DNA from: Cinnamomum chago
Taxonomy: Eukaryota > Streptophyta > Magnoliopsida > Laurales > Lauraceae
Length of the DNA stretch: 64,000 bases
Assembly (NCBI GenBank): GCA_038049695.1
Contig: CP142461.1
Span: 30,821,001-30,885,000, forward strand
Reading direction: 5' to 3'
Shown here: positions 12,119-24,650 of the stretch, piece by piece
Layout: the number at the start of each line of letters is the position of its first letter
Position numbering within the stretch: the stretch's first letter is position 1
Notes under the pieces: generated by a model
The model's input: only the letters and a program-made list of their open reading frames with translations
Databases searched by the model: none
What the model was told of the DNA's origin: nothing
Made by a program: the position numbers and the translations under genes

Positions 12119-12287
12119 AGGGCTAGCTTGGTACTATAAGACCACAATTTACATTCAGAGATTGTGGGTTCAAAACTACACTATCATACTAAGGTCATAT
12201 GAGAATTTTACCCGGCTTTTTTTCATAGACCCTTATACATTATTTTGGCCCAAAGGGCAAAAACCTGCATTATCACAAAAAAAAAAT
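12119..12287 (+). mobile_element. tRNA-derived SINE, diverged copy
   Basis: Matches the SINE at 24308-24481 along its length: GGCT.GCTTGGTACTA..AGACCACA, the box-B-like GGGTTCAAAAC, ACTA.CA.ACTA.GGTCATA, TTACCCGGC, GGCCCAAAGGGC, then an A-tail at 12277-12286. Box B identifies a Pol III, tRNA-derived promoter. No target-site duplication is clear, which fits an older insertion. Confidence 0.75.
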
Positions 12288-14524
12288 TAATAATAATAAA
12301 ATTTATTCGAGATCAAATACTGAAGTGATAATGTGGTTAGCACAATCTTATGTATTACTACTCATATGCTCATTCCAACCATAGGACCCAAATCCTAATG
12401 AAGTAAGATTTGAGAATCTCTCATTGGAGGACATTCATCTTAAACGGTACCTATGATCATCACGTGGGCCCCACATTGGAGTTTGATGTAAAATCAGATT
12501 TGAATTTGGAACATATCATAAGATTTAGTAAAAGATTAGACCCGATTTCAATCCAAGGACTCAGATCCGGACTCTAACTCAGTGAGAAAATTGCTTTCAT
12601 GACGATGATGACGACGACGACTCACATTCGACTAGCTTTATAGCAGAAATCAAATTCAGAGCTAAAATTGATTTAGAAGTTAGAACCGAAAACAAATTTT
12701 GAAACTAAAATAAAAACTAAACCCAATTATAAAACTTAAATCAGAATTATAATCGGGTTCAAAACTAGATGTGGAGTCTCACCTTTTTATTTTGCTATGA
12801 GTTTGGATCCATATGATCAGTTTTACTACGGATTCAAATCCATCCTCCAAAAATATAAATTCCCAATTCGGATACAACAAGGTTGAGATCCAACCCATTT
12901 GGGACGGCTGCTTTATAGCATTATCTGTCCTCGCATTTCTTACATCGGAGGCCTCGTTGCTTGAAAAGCCCATTGGGGAAGCCCCTCAGGTGAATAAGGC
13001 ACGAAGATGTAAATAGTTGGGTTTCTCTTGGGTCCATGGCGCCCTCCAAACTGGACCCAAGTCCAACTTTGATGGGCTCAATGGGTTGACCTGCCAACAA
13101 TTTTCCACCAAAAGACCATCCATGCATTTCTACTTCTGGCTCTATTCTTCAAAATTGGAGACCAACTTCATATTTATGTCTTTCTAACCCATCAAAGGGC
13201 AACATTTGGTGAGTAGAGTTTCCTTCCAAAGACCCTTCTATAGTGTAACAAGTACTCAAGTATTACTTATCCTACATTTTGTCCATCCACTAATGTTGTA
13301 AAAGATCGATATTAATGTAATATTTCTCATAAAAATCTTAAATGAAGTTTAGGTCACGTTTGGCAACCAAATCTTTAGGAAAAAGACTTTTGGCTTTCCT
13401 AAAGTTGTAGTAAATACATGTTTGGCAATTATAAATTCCTAACGATTTGGACGAATGAAAATCTTCACTTGTTAGGATTTTCAAATCCGACCACTCTTAT
13501 AAGATTTGAAAATCCTTACTTAAGTGGATTTGCACACCAAATTCAATTTTTCTCAACTATATGCATCGATACATGCCAATATCAATGTGAAATCCTCAAA
13601 TATATAAATCCCTAGCGAGAAGTCATTTGTTCCAGTGGTAGTGAAGAATTGTCAGATTTATAGATTCCTTGTCCGTTACTAAACATGTTCCGTGTTTTAT
13701 AAAATATTAATCAGATAATAGATACTCAAGTATGGACCTCACTGGATCCAAACTAAATCTAATTTTTGATCTAGTTCAAAAGGAGGATCTTACCTCTATT
13801 TTCTGATCGAAGCGTTTCAGTAACTAGGTAATTGGAAGGGGGAATCATCCACAGCAACTCTCGCTCCCACACATCGATCCTTGGTAGGGTGGTTTCCAAT
13901 TTCCTCTCCTAGCCACTGGGCCAACTAAGCAAAAAAAAAAAGGGTGGTAATCGGCAGTCCATCAGCATCAGCTAAGTCGAGCACCAGCTTGAACCTGACT
14001 TGAGCCCAGCTTGTAATAGGTTGGATTTAGTCTGTGACTTTAGGTGCATGGGGTGAGGCCAAGCCTGATTTTCTGGCCAAAATTAGGTAGGCTGGGGTTG
14101 AACGCTCTTTACCCAAAAGGGTACAAATGCTTTTCAAAATGATATGGGCTTAGACCTGACCTTTTTACCTGGGCCTAAATGGGCCAAGCTTGAAAAGGCT
14201 ATGGTGTGGTCCTATCTGGGCCATGAATACGCCTTAGGTTAGGTGGCTATGAAAATATTAGGCCAGTAACTTGGGGGTGAGTTTGGTCCAGCAAATTCGG
14301 TCAGATTCATTCAAGTCAAAACTCAATCTTCTGAGATGTGTTGATTAGGGATGTAAATGAGTTCCATCTTGGGCCAAGCTATGGTTTATTCAGATCTAAA
14401 TCTGTTTCTATGGATTAAGATTCAACACCAACTAAAAATCCGAGTATTTGGATTCAGTTTTCAATCCAACATACAAAAAAAAAAAGAAGTTAGGCTCATA
14501 CATAGAACCTTAGATTCTGAGGCC
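12288..14524. other. Intergenic, no gene recognised
   Basis: Open frames around 12780-13130 have no recognisable homology. GTCACGTTTGGCAACC at about 13353 and TAGGGATGTAAATGAG at 14347 look like single ends of Harbinger-like and hAT-like elements, but I found no convincing partner ends. Confidence 0.45.
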
Positions 14525-14664
14525 TTCAAAATATATTTGTTGAATAAATTAGTGGAGTTCTTGAAACAACAATTATACAATATGATTTTCAAAATATATT
14601 TGTTGAATAAATTAGTGGAGTTCTTAAAACAACAATAATACAATATGATTTTCAAAATATATAT
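14525..14664. repeat. 63-bp tandem duplication (2.2 copies)
   Basis: Units 14525-14587 and 14588-14650 are nearly identical, with a partial third copy to 14664. Each starts TTCAAAATATATTTGTTGAA and contains AGTGGAGTTCTT.AAACAACA. The few differences suggest a fairly recent duplication. Confidence 0.9.
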
Positions 14665-15444
14665 CATGGTTGAAAAGTTCTTTGAGTTGACTCGTCACTC
14701 TCCCGAGTCATCTCATTTTGACAAATAACCAGTAAAATATAGAGGAGACTCGGCCGAGTTGTCTCATTTTAGTAAGTTGTTTGCATTCTAAACCATATTA
14801 TATAGAGGTTTAATTTTAAATAATTAAAATTTATTTATAAGTAATTATGCATGAGTTTTAGAGTTAATAATTTAAATGACTGGAATGTGATTTGAAACTT
14901 ATATTTGATCTTTTACATTCGATGTTTGGATAAACAAATTTTCTAATATGCTATATTTTTTCTTTTATTTTTCATATTGTAGAACTTTTCTTGCATATAT
15001 AAATTTAGTAAATAGAATTGGTTATAATGAAATACATATAAATAAATATATTTTTATATTTTATAAGCAATGGATTCATTTTTAAGTATTTTTAAAATAA
15101 CATGACTCTCCCGATGAGTCTTTTCCGTTTTTCTTTTTCTTTTTTTGCATTGAACGAGTTGAGCCCGTGTCACAAATTTTCCAACCTTTATATATATATA
15201 TATATATATATATATCTCAAAATACATATTACTTTTAGTCAGGCAAGTCAAAACAAATAAACTATGGAAGAATCATATATTGTGTAGTCATGTTACTGAC
15301 TTACAGTTGATCACACGGTAACTTTTAAGTTTTAACATAAACGGCACATGAGCATTCATGCTTAAATGAGCTCTACTCAAGGATTATTAATAGGGTGAGC
15401 AAGGAAGGATACATGGTGAGAGGTGAAGAATATGAGGTGAAGAT
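14665..15444. other. Intergenic, no gene recognised
   Basis: AT-rich, with (TA)n at 15188-15216. No coding homology seen. Confidence 0.5.
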
Positions 15445-15447
15445 TTA

Positions 15448-16494
15448 CGGCATGTTTGGCAAATAGAGAAGAATTGTTTATTTAAAGGATTCCTTCGTTC
15501 TCGTGGACCTAATATATCCAAAGAGGAATTCAAGGAATGTTCCAGGACTAGTAAACAAAAGAATTCCTACCAATCTATGGATATGTGATCCAATGGTTTT
15601 ATGTTTTTTATTTATTTATAATTTTCTCAAAATTCATGATGAGCCAAGAGCTGGTCCTTTACCCCATTATCGTCGTTAGCTCTTTAGAGAATTTGAACTG
15701 TTCAAGTCTTGTAAATGGGCCCCTTAGAAATAAGAAAATTATTATTTTAGAATATGGACTTATTCACGAATATCTCAAGATCCATAACGGATACGGCTGA
15801 AATTTGACATGATAGCCTTTTTGGACCTTTTAATCATGATTAATGGTTCATATCTTAATTGTGGTACCCAAAAAGTGGGGTTCCAAAAAAAAAGTGTAAC
15901 CTATAAATTACCGGTTCAACAACTGTAGATTTGTCTACTCTTCTTGTTGAGTTGACAGAGCGAGTCTTAAACCACTGATATTTGTTTTTTAATTTTCTCA
16001 TGATTCATGAGGAATCACATAGCAGAATTTGACCTTATAGCTGTTTTAGGCCCTACAAAGAGATTGAACAATTCTAATTTTGAAAATGGGCCCCATAGAA
16101 GTCCAAAACCATGATCCAACAGTCTTGACTTTTTGCAAATATCTCAAAATATATATATGATGGATCAATGGTTGATATTTGATCTCCTATTTGTTTTGAC
16201 GCTTTTAACCGTGATTAACGGTTTCAATCATGATTAAAAGACCCATAAGGTAGGTTTCCGAAAACAAAACCATTACCCATATGTTAGTGTCAAAGAACTA
16301 CTCATTTGTCTTTTGTCGAGCACATGGAATTAGAAAATCGAAAGGGGGAGGGTTCAATTTGAGAAATATTTGCAAATAATGACGCAAGGAGTCCTCCTGC
16401 TATCAGTTTTCCACGCTAAATAAAATGTAGGTTCTCTACAAGAGCGAGGAAAATCGCAAGGACTCCTCGCTGTGGATTGTTGTTAAACGTGCCC
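15448..16494. mobile_element. Harbinger/Tourist-like non-autonomous element
   Basis: The left end reads CGGCATGTTTGGCAAA and the right end, reversed, reads GGGCACGTTTAACAAC, about 16 bp of imperfect inverted repeat of the GGGCNTGTTTGG type. Both sides are flanked by TTA (15445-15447 and 16495-16497), the usual Harbinger target duplication. There is no transposase frame. The interior is itself a diverged tandem duplication: 15600-15960 and 15985-16330 share AATTTTCTCA.GATTCATGA, AAATGGGCCCC.TAGAA and ATGATTAA-GGTT blocks. Confidence 0.55.
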
Positions 16495-16497
16495 TTA

Positions 16498-18318
16498 GAT
16501 GAGTCCCATCAATTCCCTAGGATTTGAATTACTAAAGTGATGGTTGGGTATTCATTTTACATATACTTTTTTTAAAAAAATTCACTTCTTCAATTTTAAC
16601 CACTTTTATAGACAAAAATCTTATAATTCTCATGTATTCAAATGCATGAAACAAATACGTCCTAAAGATCTGTATGTTTGTATGGAATTGGATTCAAAAA
16701 TATATTCTTATCAAAGTGGCTAAACTCGAATTAACAAAGGAAAACCTTTTAGTGAAAATAAATACCTAGCCATCACTCAAGAAATCAAATCCTAAGAAAG
16801 CTCCATCCTTCGTCTTTAATAATAATTTAGTGAACTTATTTTATCATGAATTACAGAGAATTCAATTCCATGCAGATAAATGAGCTAAAAGCTAAAAATA
16901 AAATCAAACTTTAGAAATCACATCAAGCTGGTGTACATACATTAAATGTTTTTAGCCATCAATCTATAGTCATCAAGTTCAGATCCCTTGTCGCAGCTTT
17001 GAGATATTACACGAGAATTGTGTAACACGTGCGGAAACTTTATCATGGGCCACATAAAGATAATCCAGACTGTTTAAGATTAATTTCATCCCCTCCATTG
17101 ACATATATGCTCTATGATTTCACTTTAATAGGAGTGAGCATTGCTATAAGATTGAACACATGATTGAAAGCATGAATGGGCATTGATGTGACGTTAATCA
17201 CATTTCCATCGTGTGCTCAATTGGACGGTGAGACCCAATCCTGAATGAAATTTGAGGATATATCCTTGAAGGGATTCATCTTAAAGTGTTTGGATTATCT
17301 CTAAGTGGGCCCTATAATGTAGTTCCCAACATTTGTTACACGGTCCCTGGCATAGCTGCACAGAAATTAGGACTCAAAAGTCATCTAAAGAAATTAAAGG
17401 AAAAAAATAAAATAATCCCTGTGTTTTATACTTAAACTGATCCTCAAACCCTCCTAGATTTGGTATTGTTCAGTTCTCCTTAATGTTGTGGTGGAACTGC
17501 AACACCTAATGGAATATTCTGAATCTGTGTATGCAATTCTCGCATGGAATAATGAATTGTATTCAAGCTGGGTAATTCCACTTTCAAATATTTATACAAT
17601 CATAGGATCGAATGAGCACAAGGGGATTGTAGTATTCTCAGTCATGAGTCAATGATACTTCTAAAAGTGTGACATATATATGCGTTATGACATTGCTGGA
17701 ATGAAGAAACACTTGAGCATGATCAGGAGCTTCAATGGCCGCCCTACCTTGTTTTTATGTTTCCATTTAAAAACTAGTGAAGCTCGACACGTGCAAGGCA
17801 CGTGCAATTTGTATATTTTCTTTGATGCTTATACCTCTTTCAAATTTCTTTCTTTCTCAAATCTTAATCCACACTATATTTTAAATCACATTTTCAGATT
17901 TCTCTATTGTAGGATGAGGTAGAAGTTATTGGATTGTTGTCGTTGTGTTTATTGTTTAACTATAAATGATTCAGATGTTGCCTACCATCCTCATGTGTGT
18001 AAGCTCTCTTCCAATGTGGGCTATCTCAGAGTCCTAGCCCCCTTGTTTGGGGTGCAAAAAAAATTTTCTAAAAATTTTTAGTACAAAGGACCAAAATACA
18101 TTCGTATTCTCAACCTTTAATCCACGGATGAAGCAATCCAATTAACTTGAATACAGGATATAACCTAATATTTCATGCTCTTCGATTTTCAAACACGTGG
18201 GTCATATTTGAGTCATCCAACCATTCAAGTTGTGAGTCATGTTGTCAATCATCTAAAGGCTAAGAATCACATTGAACAAACATTTCAGTATGATGAAATC
18301 AGAACCCAGGAAAGAAGG
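16498..18318. other. Intergenic, no gene recognised
   Basis: No coding homology, repeat pair or transposon ends that I can support. Confidence 0.5.
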
Positions 18319-18338
18319 GATGTTAACCTGTTTGGCAT

Positions 18339-18406
18339 CTTGATATACAGAGAAAAAAAACCCTCACATTTCGGTGTAATGAAAATAAAACTCACGAAAA
18401 AAAAAA
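18339..18406 (+). mobile_element. 68-bp truncated LINE 3' end with 20-bp target duplication
   Basis: A 68-bp insert ending GTAATGAAAATAAAACTCACG and an A-run lies between two identical 20-bp copies of GATGTTAACCTGTTTGGCAT (18319-18338 and 18407-18426). A terminal A-run next to a long perfect duplication is the mark of target-primed reverse transcription. The insert has no Pol III box, so a very short L1-type 3' end is the best reading. Confidence 0.8.
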
Positions 18407-18627
18407 GATGTTAACCTGTTTGGCATTTAATTGTGTTTAAAAAAAAAAAGAATACATGTTTATTAAGTCGGTTCACACATGAGTTGCATGCGGTCACCAT
18501 TGCCACTATTGCCTTGAGTACTTTTAGTTGACTAGATACATTGTGACCCACCTCTGTTAGACGCTAATCAAAGTTTTAATAAAATAATCAGGGGTGCATT
18601 TTAACTTGACAATGTTTCAGTACTACA

Positions 18628-21600
18628 TGTAACGCCCCAATTCCGGATACCGAGTAATTCGTCAGAATACCCAAAGTTGGCGCGCTACTTCCCGGAAAAT
18701 CCGAGAACTTCCAAAATCGTAGGTCCGCAGTGAGGTCCAATTTAAAACTTTTGAACATTATCATAACAACGGTTAAATTTGCGGAAGCATATTAAGTAAA
18801 GCGGAAGCTATTTGGTATCATTAAATATATCAAGTAAGAGCGGAACAGTAGTCTAGTTTAAAAGGTAATAATTGTCAGTTGTTAAGAACAAAAGTTAATT
18901 ACATTTTACTGCTACCCGACTCACCACAAAATTCTCTCAAAACCCAAAACAAAGTAAACTCTCAAATCCCTGGTAATAGCTCTCCACCCTCCGGCTCGAC
19001 ATCTGGGTCGGTCGGGCCCCAAACGTGGTCTCCAACGACAGGCGCCTCTACGAGCGCAAGTGCATCCTCTGCGAACTCTAGGTCAAGGCCTAAGCACCAA
19101 AGATGGGTCAGATCTAAAGATCTGGCAAGTTACTGTATACAAGTAACATATGACATATATATTAAACGAGTAGAGACATGTATATAATTTAAAGAATAGC
19201 AAGGTAAATGAACTAGGCAGTTGAGCAAAATAAGCATAAAGAATCAGGATAAATATACAACATCTAATCTACTACTAAATGGCACATTCACACGAGCTGG
19301 AATATCGCGGGATATTATGCCGCGGCCCTCCCATACTGAACATAGTTGCGGCGGGGAATCTCACCAGTGCTGGGGATTACTAACCCCGCAAATCACTCAA
19401 TCATCTTATACACTCATTACTCAAAGACCGGACCCGGTATCACACCGTCCGTCTTAACAACATAGCTCATCATGATAGCTCATCAACACTCATAATAGCT
19501 CCTATCGGGGATGATCAGTCCACAGGCTGAGCTTAAATCAACCGAGTGAATGTCTATGCCGACTCAAGAAACTCTAAGGGTCTGTGTCTGTCTAGGCTTT
19601 ACCTTGCGTGAACAAGGTCCTAACCAAGTCTCTAAGAGGTTCAACTATCATTCAGTCCATGGATTACAATCCACGTCCAAGCCCACTCGTTGGATCCATA
19701 CCAAGGCCCATTAACACATGGCCTGGTCTAAAACAGTCCAAACGATGCATCATATCCATTTCTACTGATAAGCATCACATTCTCAACTATCATGAGTTAT
19801 AATCCCAGTATAAACTGCATCTCCAATCTAAGGGTACACATATTCATACTTAGGCCCAACAAGGGCCCGCCTAGCCACAGACACGGGTCAGTGTTCTCCC
19901 ATTCACATCATTAGGTCACCTCTAAAATATCCTAGGTCTAGGTCATCAATTTCCATTTAATTAACAGTTATTAGTTATACTAAGGATTTAAGAGTGACAA
20001 TAATAAACAGGGTGAAGTATGAACTTCAATATGAGAATCAATAGGGAAATACAACAGTCCAACTTAAGTAATGGATCACATTCAGGTCCAGGCCCATCTC
20101 AGGTAATTTGATCTCTAAATGGAGTCTCAGATGCCAAAGGATACTGTGTTTTGTGCTCCTGAGATTAAGGGCATCGTTGACAACTTTTAAGGATCGAATC
20201 ATCTTAGATTAAATGACCAAAATCCTACTTTGTGGTCCCTATGAATCAAGGTTTAGCCACACCGATGACTCGGGCTTGGCACATCAATAAATGTCCATTT
20301 GGATGGTCAATGGGTCCCACAAATGATCAAGACTCCAGAAATGTGAAAACTGGAAAATCACTGAAACTTAGTGTGCTCGGTCGACCTGGCACAGGGCCCG
20401 GTCGACCGGGTACACTAGGGGTTGACTCCCAGGTCGACCTGGTGTGCAGTGTGCTCGGTCGACCTACTGGCTTGGTCGGTCGACCGGGCATACTGAAATC
20501 CCCAGAAGGTGATGTCCCAGTTCCCAGACATTTCTACTGAAATTCCTGTGTGCTCGGTCGACCTGGCACACTGGATTTCTGGATCTGATGAAAAATGCAT
20601 CTCCCAACTATTTCCTGCAAAAACAATGTGCTCGGTCGACCTGGCACAGGGCTCGGTCGACCGGGCACACAGAATTTTCAGTCTGCAGAGAAATAACTGA
20701 GACTGGGTTTTCTCCAGTTTCAGTGTGCTCGGTAGACCGAGCTGTAGGCCGGTCGACCGGGCACACGCAGAACTAGGGAAAACCTAGTTTTTCAGGATTC
20801 ATCCTTTTCAACCCGTTTTTCCATCAAATCATCTCCAATCTTTCCCAAACATAACTAAACCATCATAAAACATAGAAACACTCCAATACACCTCCATCCA
20901 ACACATAAAAAGGGCCATTGATCTTCCAAATGGGGAAAAACCCATCCATCAATGCCAACCATCCATTAATACTAAGCTCATGGTTAATTCTAGCAAATAT
21001 ACATCTACTGAATTTAAAACACAGAATCAAGGAAGAAGAACACATATTCTATGTTAAATGGGTATATTGTACTTGCCTTTAAAATGAGAGGTTGTAGAGA
21101 GAGAGAAGAAGAGGAAGAACCAATCCAAGCTAAGAAGAAGAAGTTGCAGCCCTTAGTGTATTTCCCAGCACAAGAACAGTCCACACTCAGCTCTAGGGAA
21201 GGATTGAGAGGGAGGAAGAAGAGGGAAATGGAAGAAGAGATGAATAGTTGCTAGGGCTTCCTTGGGAAATGTGTTATATTTATAGGGTTTAGGGAGTGGC
21301 TAATGACTGAAATGTCCTTTGGGGTTGTATGGGATTGGAGTTAGGGTTAGGGGCATTTAGGTCTTTAGGTGGGAAAGTTCTAGAAAGGTGCTTTTTAGGA
21401 ATAACCCCATATAGTTAATTCTAATCCCTAGCTAGGGCCTCCCCTCACTAATTAACCCTAGAATTATACAAGACTCCTTACTAACTCAATTACTAACTCA
21501 ACTAAGCTAATCTAACCAAAACTTAGAAAAATATACAACTACCCTCACTAACCCCTAATTAGGATAATTAGCTAATAATTAATATTAATTAGTATTCAAA

Positions 21601-21636
21601 TCAAATTGAGGGCCCACAAAAGGGTGGGGCCTCACA
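18628..21636 (-). mobile_element. 3.0-kb LTR-like element, probable solo LTR
   Basis: The element begins TGTAACGCCCC and ends GGGGCCTCACA, so it has TG...CA ends, and is flanked by CTACA on both sides (18623-18627 and 21637-21641), a 5-bp duplication typical of LTR retrotransposons. Neither a primer-binding site, nor a polypurine tract, nor any gag-pol frame is inside, so a solo LTR left by recombination is more likely than a whole element. On the minus strand there is a good TATA box, TATAAATA at 21284-21277, which suggests the LTR points leftwards. A length near 3 kb is in the range of large gypsy LTRs. Confidence 0.75.
20371..20766. repeat. Cluster of GGTCGACC palindromes in the LTR-like element
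   Basis: Nine exact GGTCGACC octamers start at 20379, 20400, 20432, 20457, 20478, 20556, 20634, 20655 and 20751, plus a one-base variant at 20731. They sit in a longer unit like GTGCTCGGTCGACCTGGCAC, often in close pairs 21 bp apart. Confidence 0.9.
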
Positions 21637-21641
21637 CTACA

Positions 21642-22078
21642 TGAGGATCCAATGGAGGTACACACCGCATATCAAACCAAACTGTTCATTCAGCTAACGT
21701 ACTACCAAAAATTCTATACATCATTTGATGTGGGAAAAATTGGTGACCGTTATTGCTCATATTGGTTTCATTAGTATTTTCATAATTCTCCCCATCGTAA
21801 ACTTGGACAGCTGAGATGTTTGTGCAAGGACGAGGCAGAAGCTCATATCTAAACAAGGCCTCTTTTTTTTTTTTTTTTTTTTGTGCAATGCCCTTGTTAA
21901 ATTAACACTATAACTGATGAATGTTAAGATACAACTATCAATATGAAAGGACCCACTGTAGACATGTTAGGTTTTTATTTTTATTTTTATTTTGTTATGT
22001 TATTTCCTACTTCAGGTGGGAAAGATATTGACCTCTCTTTACCATAGTTTTTACATGGCTTAGTTGATAATCAAATTA
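21642..22078. other. Intergenic, no gene recognised
   Basis: Flank of the LTR-like element. Contains a run of about 18 T at 21868-21885 and no recognised gene. Confidence 0.5.
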
Positions 22079-22560
22079 AATGTCATTTTGTTCTCTTATA
22101 TAAGGGTAGATAATAATAATATATATATGAGGGTAGTAAATATAAAAGTGGGCCCAGGTGTGTAGTGAAACCAAATCTCATTTTATTCTATTTTATTTGG
22201 GTAGGTTTGTAGTGAAAAATTACTACACATTTCTCTCTTTTATATAAGGGATATTGTATTATAATATAATATAATACTAAGTGGAGCCCGATTTAAAAGT
22301 GGGCCCAGGTGTGTAGTGAAACTAAATGTCATTTTATTCTCTTTTATAAGAGTAGATAGATAGATAGATAGATAGTTAGATAGATTTTATAAGAGTAAAA
22401 ATTGAAAAATTCCCATTATGTCCCATCTTTATCCATATAGAAAATACATATACACAATAAATATATATATAAGGGTTGGCCCCACAAATTAAATTTTATT
22501 GGGCATGTCTGTAATTAAAAAGGTACATCATCTTTCTCTCTTTTATAAGAGTAGATAGAT
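22079..22560. repeat. Direct repeats with GATA microsatellite
   Basis: AAAAGTGGGCCCAGGTGTGT and the 35 bp after it occur at about 22144-22196 and 22296-22346. CTCTT-TATA-AGGGTA/AGAGTAGATA recurs four times. A (GATA)n run lies at 22352-22385. The region looks like an expanded or nested mini-element, but I cannot define its ends. Confidence 0.6.
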
Positions 22561-24229
22561 ATAGATATGGGGCACCCTGTTTGATATCTCTCTCTCACAT
22601 CTTCTTTATGTAACAAATATTGATATTTGTACATGCATGCAATGTCGGATCGCTAGGCCAGGTTTTGACTTGAGAGTTTGCGTAGCTGATCGTCCACGTT
22701 GATGTGTAGTTTATAATAATAGATTTATAGATGTGAGAATGTGGAATACAAGGACTGAATTGGACGCATTCACAAGTTATAGTTCAAATTCTTCTGTATG
22801 TAATTCGGATTGTATTCTTTCCAAAAACTGACTTGAAATTTTTTTTGGAGATTCCTTGAGCAGTCTCACAACACGTGTCACACGCCGGTCCCGAATTCAC
22901 CTGGCCAAAGGTAAATCTCAAGGTGTGACACGCGTACTCCCTTGCTCATCACACCTGTTTCGGGTTAGAAAATCACAATTTCCACTCGTGAGACATGCTC
23001 ACAGACACCTGTCTTTGTACATTTATGAGCAGAAGCATTAATTTAAGACATTGAAAGGTATCATATCATGAGTTGTCCAAACATTCTAGTTCATTAATCA
23101 AAAACAAAATGATTTCATTTACTAGTAAGAAGTAGAGATCATAAAACTTTATTTACCTCGCTATTACAAAAGTATATATATAAAAGAAAGTATTTTTCCA
23201 AAAGTATATATATCAACGTGACATCATGAATAACTTCAAAATCACAAGAGAAGATTTTCTAAGATTGCCCTCAAAAGAAAGACTTCTGATGCTCTCCGTG
23301 CACAAAGCTAGACAACACCCTCCGCTGTCCATTCAACTAGGCCGGCTAGTACCTCATTGGTCTCCTCCTCTCCCTCCGTGGTGTCCTTAAGACCGGGAGC
23401 GGGGTCTGCGTTTGTAACACCAAGAATAGCTGGTGAATATGACGATTCAGTAAGTATAAACAATAACAATCTATGCATATCATATCAATTTAGAATTAAT
23501 GATGAGTGATTGAAAGAGGGTATATAAAGTTGAACTAGGCAATTTGTGCAATCGAATAGATCATGCTTAATGAAACAATCATAAATGAAATTATACAATC
23601 TACTTGGTTCTACATAAGCTAATCCTCTCTCTCAATTAGAGAGAGAATCACGTTGGGATGTCACCAGTAACCCGGCCAAAGGTTCAACTGACTATCCTAT
23701 TTTAGAGTTCCGGTGCTCCAGACTGTCAACTACGCAGCGACTTTCACAATACTAAACCTAGAGTCAACCCCGTCGGGTATCATCCGGTCAAAGCTCAATA
23801 ATACCGACTCATTCAAATCAATTAACAATCGAGACTTGAGTAGGTTACATCATTCGATTCATTCTATACAACCATTAATTCCTATCATTTCAATATCCAA
23901 ATTCAATCCTACTGAAGACCGCCTAAAAATAGCAATTCGATTAGTAGTATGAATGGGGTATACTTTATACATAAGAATACTAGTAATGTATGGAATCATG
24001 GCTATTACCTTCCAATATGCACATGCATTGTAATTTGAGAGAATCAAGGACTTTTTACTAGCCTAACGAATCTAAGCATCCGTCTTTCATTACCATCAAG
24101 CACATTATAAATTATGGTATTCGGTGCATTGCTATTATTTAGTTGGGTACTACATTATTTTTCAACGTACAACGAATCCCATAATTAATAATCAAGGCCC
24201 AATAATGATTGAACGAATACTAAACAAGT

Positions 24230-24307
24230 GGTCCATAATAATGAAGGGGGTATCATAAGGTTTCCCCTTATCAAGGTAATATCCATTGGTCCATAATAAT
24301 GAAGGGG
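24230..24307. repeat. Local duplication next to the SINE
   Basis: GGTCCATAATAATGAAGGGG occurs at about 24230-24249 and 24288-24307. The first copy continues into TATCATAAG. The second is cut by the SINE, and TATCATAAG resumes after it at 24488, so the SINE landed in the second copy of a 58-bp duplication. Confidence 0.8.
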
Positions 24308-24452
24308 GGCTTAGTTGGCCTAGGACCACGGTTTGCTCCCGGAGGTTGTGGGTTCGAAACTCCGCTACCACACTAGGGCTACAGGGGATTTACCCGGCTT
24401 CCCTCTGGGCCCGGAGGGATTAGTCCAGCCCAAAAGGTTGGAACCCTCCGAT

Positions 24453-24481
<29 letters not shown>
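24308..24481 (+). mobile_element. tRNA-derived SINE, well preserved
   Basis: Box A (TAGTTGGCCTAGG, about 24312-24324) and box B (GGTTCGAAACTCC, 24351-24363) show a tRNA-type Pol III promoter. The body carries TTTACCCGGC and GGCCCGGAGGGATTAGTCC and ends in an A-run of about 26. The flanks share AAGGGG (24302-24307 and 24482-24487). The empty site can be rebuilt from the neighbouring duplicate. Same family as 12119-12287. Confidence 0.88.
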
Positions 24482-24486
<5 letters not shown>

Positions 24487-24608
24487 GTATCATAAGTAAA
24501 GCCCGTACAAGGTCTTTCTTAGCCTACATTTCTATTATCTCAGGTTCTGTAGCTCTATTCCCATTCTTTTGTGGTTCTTTCCCATTCCAGAACTTGTCTA
24601 AAACACAA

Positions 24609-24650
<42 letters not shown>

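Noticed and set aside
13353..13690. Possible Harbinger-like element starting GTCACGTTTGGCAACC
   Set aside because: A loosely inverted partner (AAACATGTTCC) exists, but the flanks do not give a TTA or TAA duplication.
18879..19187. 102-codon Ser/Thr-rich frame inside the LTR-like element
   Set aside because: No family motif, and it lies in LTR-type sequence without gag or pol similarity.
20232..20776. Frames with repeated VLGRP/CSVDLA motifs on both strands
   Set aside because: The repeats are translations of the GGTCGACC palindrome cluster, readable in several frames, not a protein.
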